Assembly: GCA_902796855.1 (NCBI GenBank)
Contig: CADBQN010000029.1
Location: 1 to 41,273 of the forward strand
Source of the DNA: an uncultured Bacillota bacterium
Lineage (GTDB): Bacteria; Bacillota; Dehalobacteriia; UBA7702
Direction of reading: 5' to 3'
DNA: 41,273 bases
The notes under the pieces are model-generated. The model was not told where the DNA came from, made no database searches, and saw nothing but the letters and a program-made list of their open reading frames with translations. The position numbers and the translations under genes were made by a program. Below, in pieces: positions 39,843-41,273 of the stretch (positions are counted from its first letter, which is position 1; every line of letters begins with the position of its first letter).

Positions 39843-41273
39843 TCAGAGGTGCTTTTTCGCCACCGCCATCATCAGTTTGATGCGGTTCAGCTGGTTGCTT
39901 TCGCTGGCGCCGGGGTCGTAGTCGACGGCGATGATGTTGCCGTCGGGATACTGGCGGTTCAGTTCCTTCAGGGCGCCGCGGCCGGTGATGTGGTTCGGCA
40001 GACAGGCGAAAGGCTGCATGCAGACGATGTTTTTAACGCCGGATTCCATCAGTTCGATCATTTCTCCCGTCAGGAACCAGCCTTCCCCGGCCTGATTGCC
40101 GATGGATACCACTTTGGAGGCCTTTTTCGCCAGTTCCTCAATGCGGGACGGCGGTGTGAAGCGTTCGCTCTTTTCCAGCGCTTTGCGCATGGCGGAACGG
40201 GATTTTTCCATCGTGTCGATGAGGAAACGGCTGACGGGCTTCGATGTCTTTTTCCCTTTGAGGTGATCGCTCTTATAGATGGCGTTATAGGCGCAGTAGA
40301 GGAAAAAGTCGAGGAGCGCTGGCATATTGGCTTCGCCGCCTTCTTTTTCGACGATGTCGACGATGTGATTGTTGGCGTCGGGGGAGAATTTCACCAGGAT
40401 CTCGCCGACGAGGCCGACCCGGGGTTTCCGTTCTCCGGTGAGGGGGAGACGGTCGAAATCGGCGACGATCTCATACATGTCCTTTTTGAAGCGTCTCGTG
40501 TTGCCGCTGATGACCGTGGCTTTGCCCCGGGAGACCCATTTGCGGTAGAGCGCGTTGGCGCTGCCGGGTTCCTTTTCGTAGGGGCGCGTGCGGTAGAGGA
40601 CGTTCATCAGCAGATCGCCGTAGTTGATCGCCATCATGCACCGTTTCAGCAGCGGGATCGACCATTTCATGCCGGGGTTGCTTTCCAGCCCCTGGGCGGA
40701 AAGGGCGATGACGGGAATATGCTCCATATTGGCGTCTTTCAGCGCCTTGCGGATAAAGGAAACGTAGTTGGTGGCGCGGCATTGGCCGCCGGTCTGGGTC
40801 ATCACGAGAGAGACGTTGTCCAGATCGTATTTGCCGCTCTTTAACGCGCACATCATCTGGCCCGTCGTCAGGATGCAGGGATAGCAGGCGTCGTTGTGGA
40901 CGTGGCGGAGCCCTTCTTCCATGGCGTCGGCGCTGACTTCGGGAATCACCTCGATGTGGTAGCCTTCGGCTTCCATGGCGTCCTCAAGGAACTGGAAATG
41001 GATCGGCGACATCTGCGGACAGAGCAGCGTGTGTTTCGGCTTCATTTCCTTGGTGAAAACGGCTCTCGGCGGCGGATCGTAGGGCTCAAAGGGCGTTTTT
41101 TCCTTGTTCTGTTCCTTCTGCTCGTCGAGGGTCACTTTCAGGGAGCGGATGCGGATGCGGGCGGCGCCGAGGTTGTCGCCTTCGTCGATTTTGATGTTGG
41201 TGTAAATCTTGTTGTGCCGCTCTAAAATTTCGGCGACCTGATCGGTGGTAACGGCGTCGAGACCGCAGCCGAA
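39843..41273 (-). CDS. 2-hydroxyacyl-CoA dehydratase/activase-type (DUF2229-related) protein, C-terminal part
   Basis: The 476 visible residues run off the right edge; 46 of them precede the first internal start candidate (GTG at 41135), so that codon is not the true start. Cys-rich blocks include [34 protein letters not shown] and [17 protein letters not shown], typical of the C-terminal part of large CoA-activase/dehydratase-related proteins of anaerobes that carry [4Fe-4S] clusters. A long Lys/Glu-rich hinge (around [18 protein letters not shown]) precedes the last part. The true substrate is unknown; an ATP-driven radical-type reductase is possible. Confidence 0.82.
   Translation of the reverse strand, partial: FGCGLDAVTTDQVAEILERHNKIYTNIKIDEGDNLGAARIRIRSLKVTLDEQKEQNKEKTPFEPYDPPPRAVFTKEMKPKHTLLCPQMSPIHFQFLEDAMEAEGYHIEVIPEVSADAMEEGLRHVHNDACYPCILTTGQMMCALKSGKYDLDNVSLVMTQTGGQCRATNYVSFIRKALKDANMEHIPVIALSAQGLESNPGMKWSIPLLKRCMMAINYGDLLMNVLYRTRPYEKEPGSANALYRKWVSRGKATVISGNTRRFKKDMYEIVADFDRLPLTGERKPRVGLVGEILVKFSPDANNHIVDIVEKEGGEANMPALLDFFLYCAYNAIYKSDHLKGKKTSKPVSRFLIDTMEKSRSAMRKALEKSERFTPPSRIEELAKKASKVVSIGNQAGEGWFLTGEMIELMESGVKNIVCMQPFACLPNHITGRGALKELNRQYPDGNIIAVDYDPGASESNQLNRIKLMMAVAKKHL

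Overview
The window looks like a chromosomal segment of a GC-rich, anaerobic, endospore-forming Clostridia-type Firmicute. The support is an uninterrupted sigK, a complete spoIIIAA-AH operon, Firmicute-type promoters (TTGACA-17/18-TATAAT) and AGGAGG ribosome sites, two S-layer (SLH) proteins, a cobalamin-dependent methionine synthase activation-like protein, and a 2-hydroxyacyl-CoA dehydratase/activase-type protein at the right edge. I cannot name the genus.

Layout. 1-4.1 kb: a truncated exported protein, a flavin/PNP-oxidase-like protein, an AlkD-like protein, an SOS-type Y-family polymerase with YolD (LexA-like box in its promoter), and a SAM-riboswitch-controlled N-formylglutamate amidohydrolase. 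4.1-4.9 kb: sigK. 4.9-8.9 kb (minus): an operon of a VTC-type polyphosphate polymerase domain protein, a DUF4956 membrane protein and a large SLH-anchored beta-helix surface protein. 9.0-15.0 kb: YqeG phosphatase, shikimate kinase, a TldD/TldE pair, a Xaa-Pro peptidase, EF-P and a CD1247-type protein. 15.1-17.3 kb (minus): an ABC exporter whose ATPase carries a long Ala/Glu-rich insert. 17.4-22.3 kb: spoIIIAA-AH. 22.3-26.5 kb: asp23, nusB, an M22/TsaD-like protein, xseA, xseB, ispA. 26.6-30.3 kb (minus): an SLH/leucine-rich-repeat surface protein and a lipoprotein. 30.5-38.1 kb: OLE RNA, oapA, dxs, tlyA, nadK, mnmM/ytqB, argR, recN. 38.1-39.8 kb: the methionine synthase activation-like protein and a UbiA prenyltransferase. 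39.8 kb to the end (minus): the C-terminal part of the dehydratase/activase-type protein.

The most striking element is the roughly 580-nt structured noncoding RNA at 30543-31125. Its own promoter, its end-to-end pairing and its place directly before oapA and dxs identify it as OLE RNA (Ornate, Large, Extremophilic). Two opposite-strand surface-protein genes separate it from ispA, so the usual isoprenoid operon is split and OLE-oapA-dxs-tlyA has its own promoter. The second notable RNA is a compact SAM-I/IV-type riboswitch at 3151-3281. Its switching logic can be read from the sequence, and it controls an N-formylglutamate amidohydrolase rather than an obvious methionine gene.

The genes serve four main programmes: sporulation (sigK, spoIIIA channel), isoprenoid supply (ispA, dxs, with UbiA as a possible consumer), nucleic-acid maintenance (recN, xseAB, PolY, AlkD-like) and cell-surface construction (two SLH proteins, VTC/DUF4956, lipoprotein).
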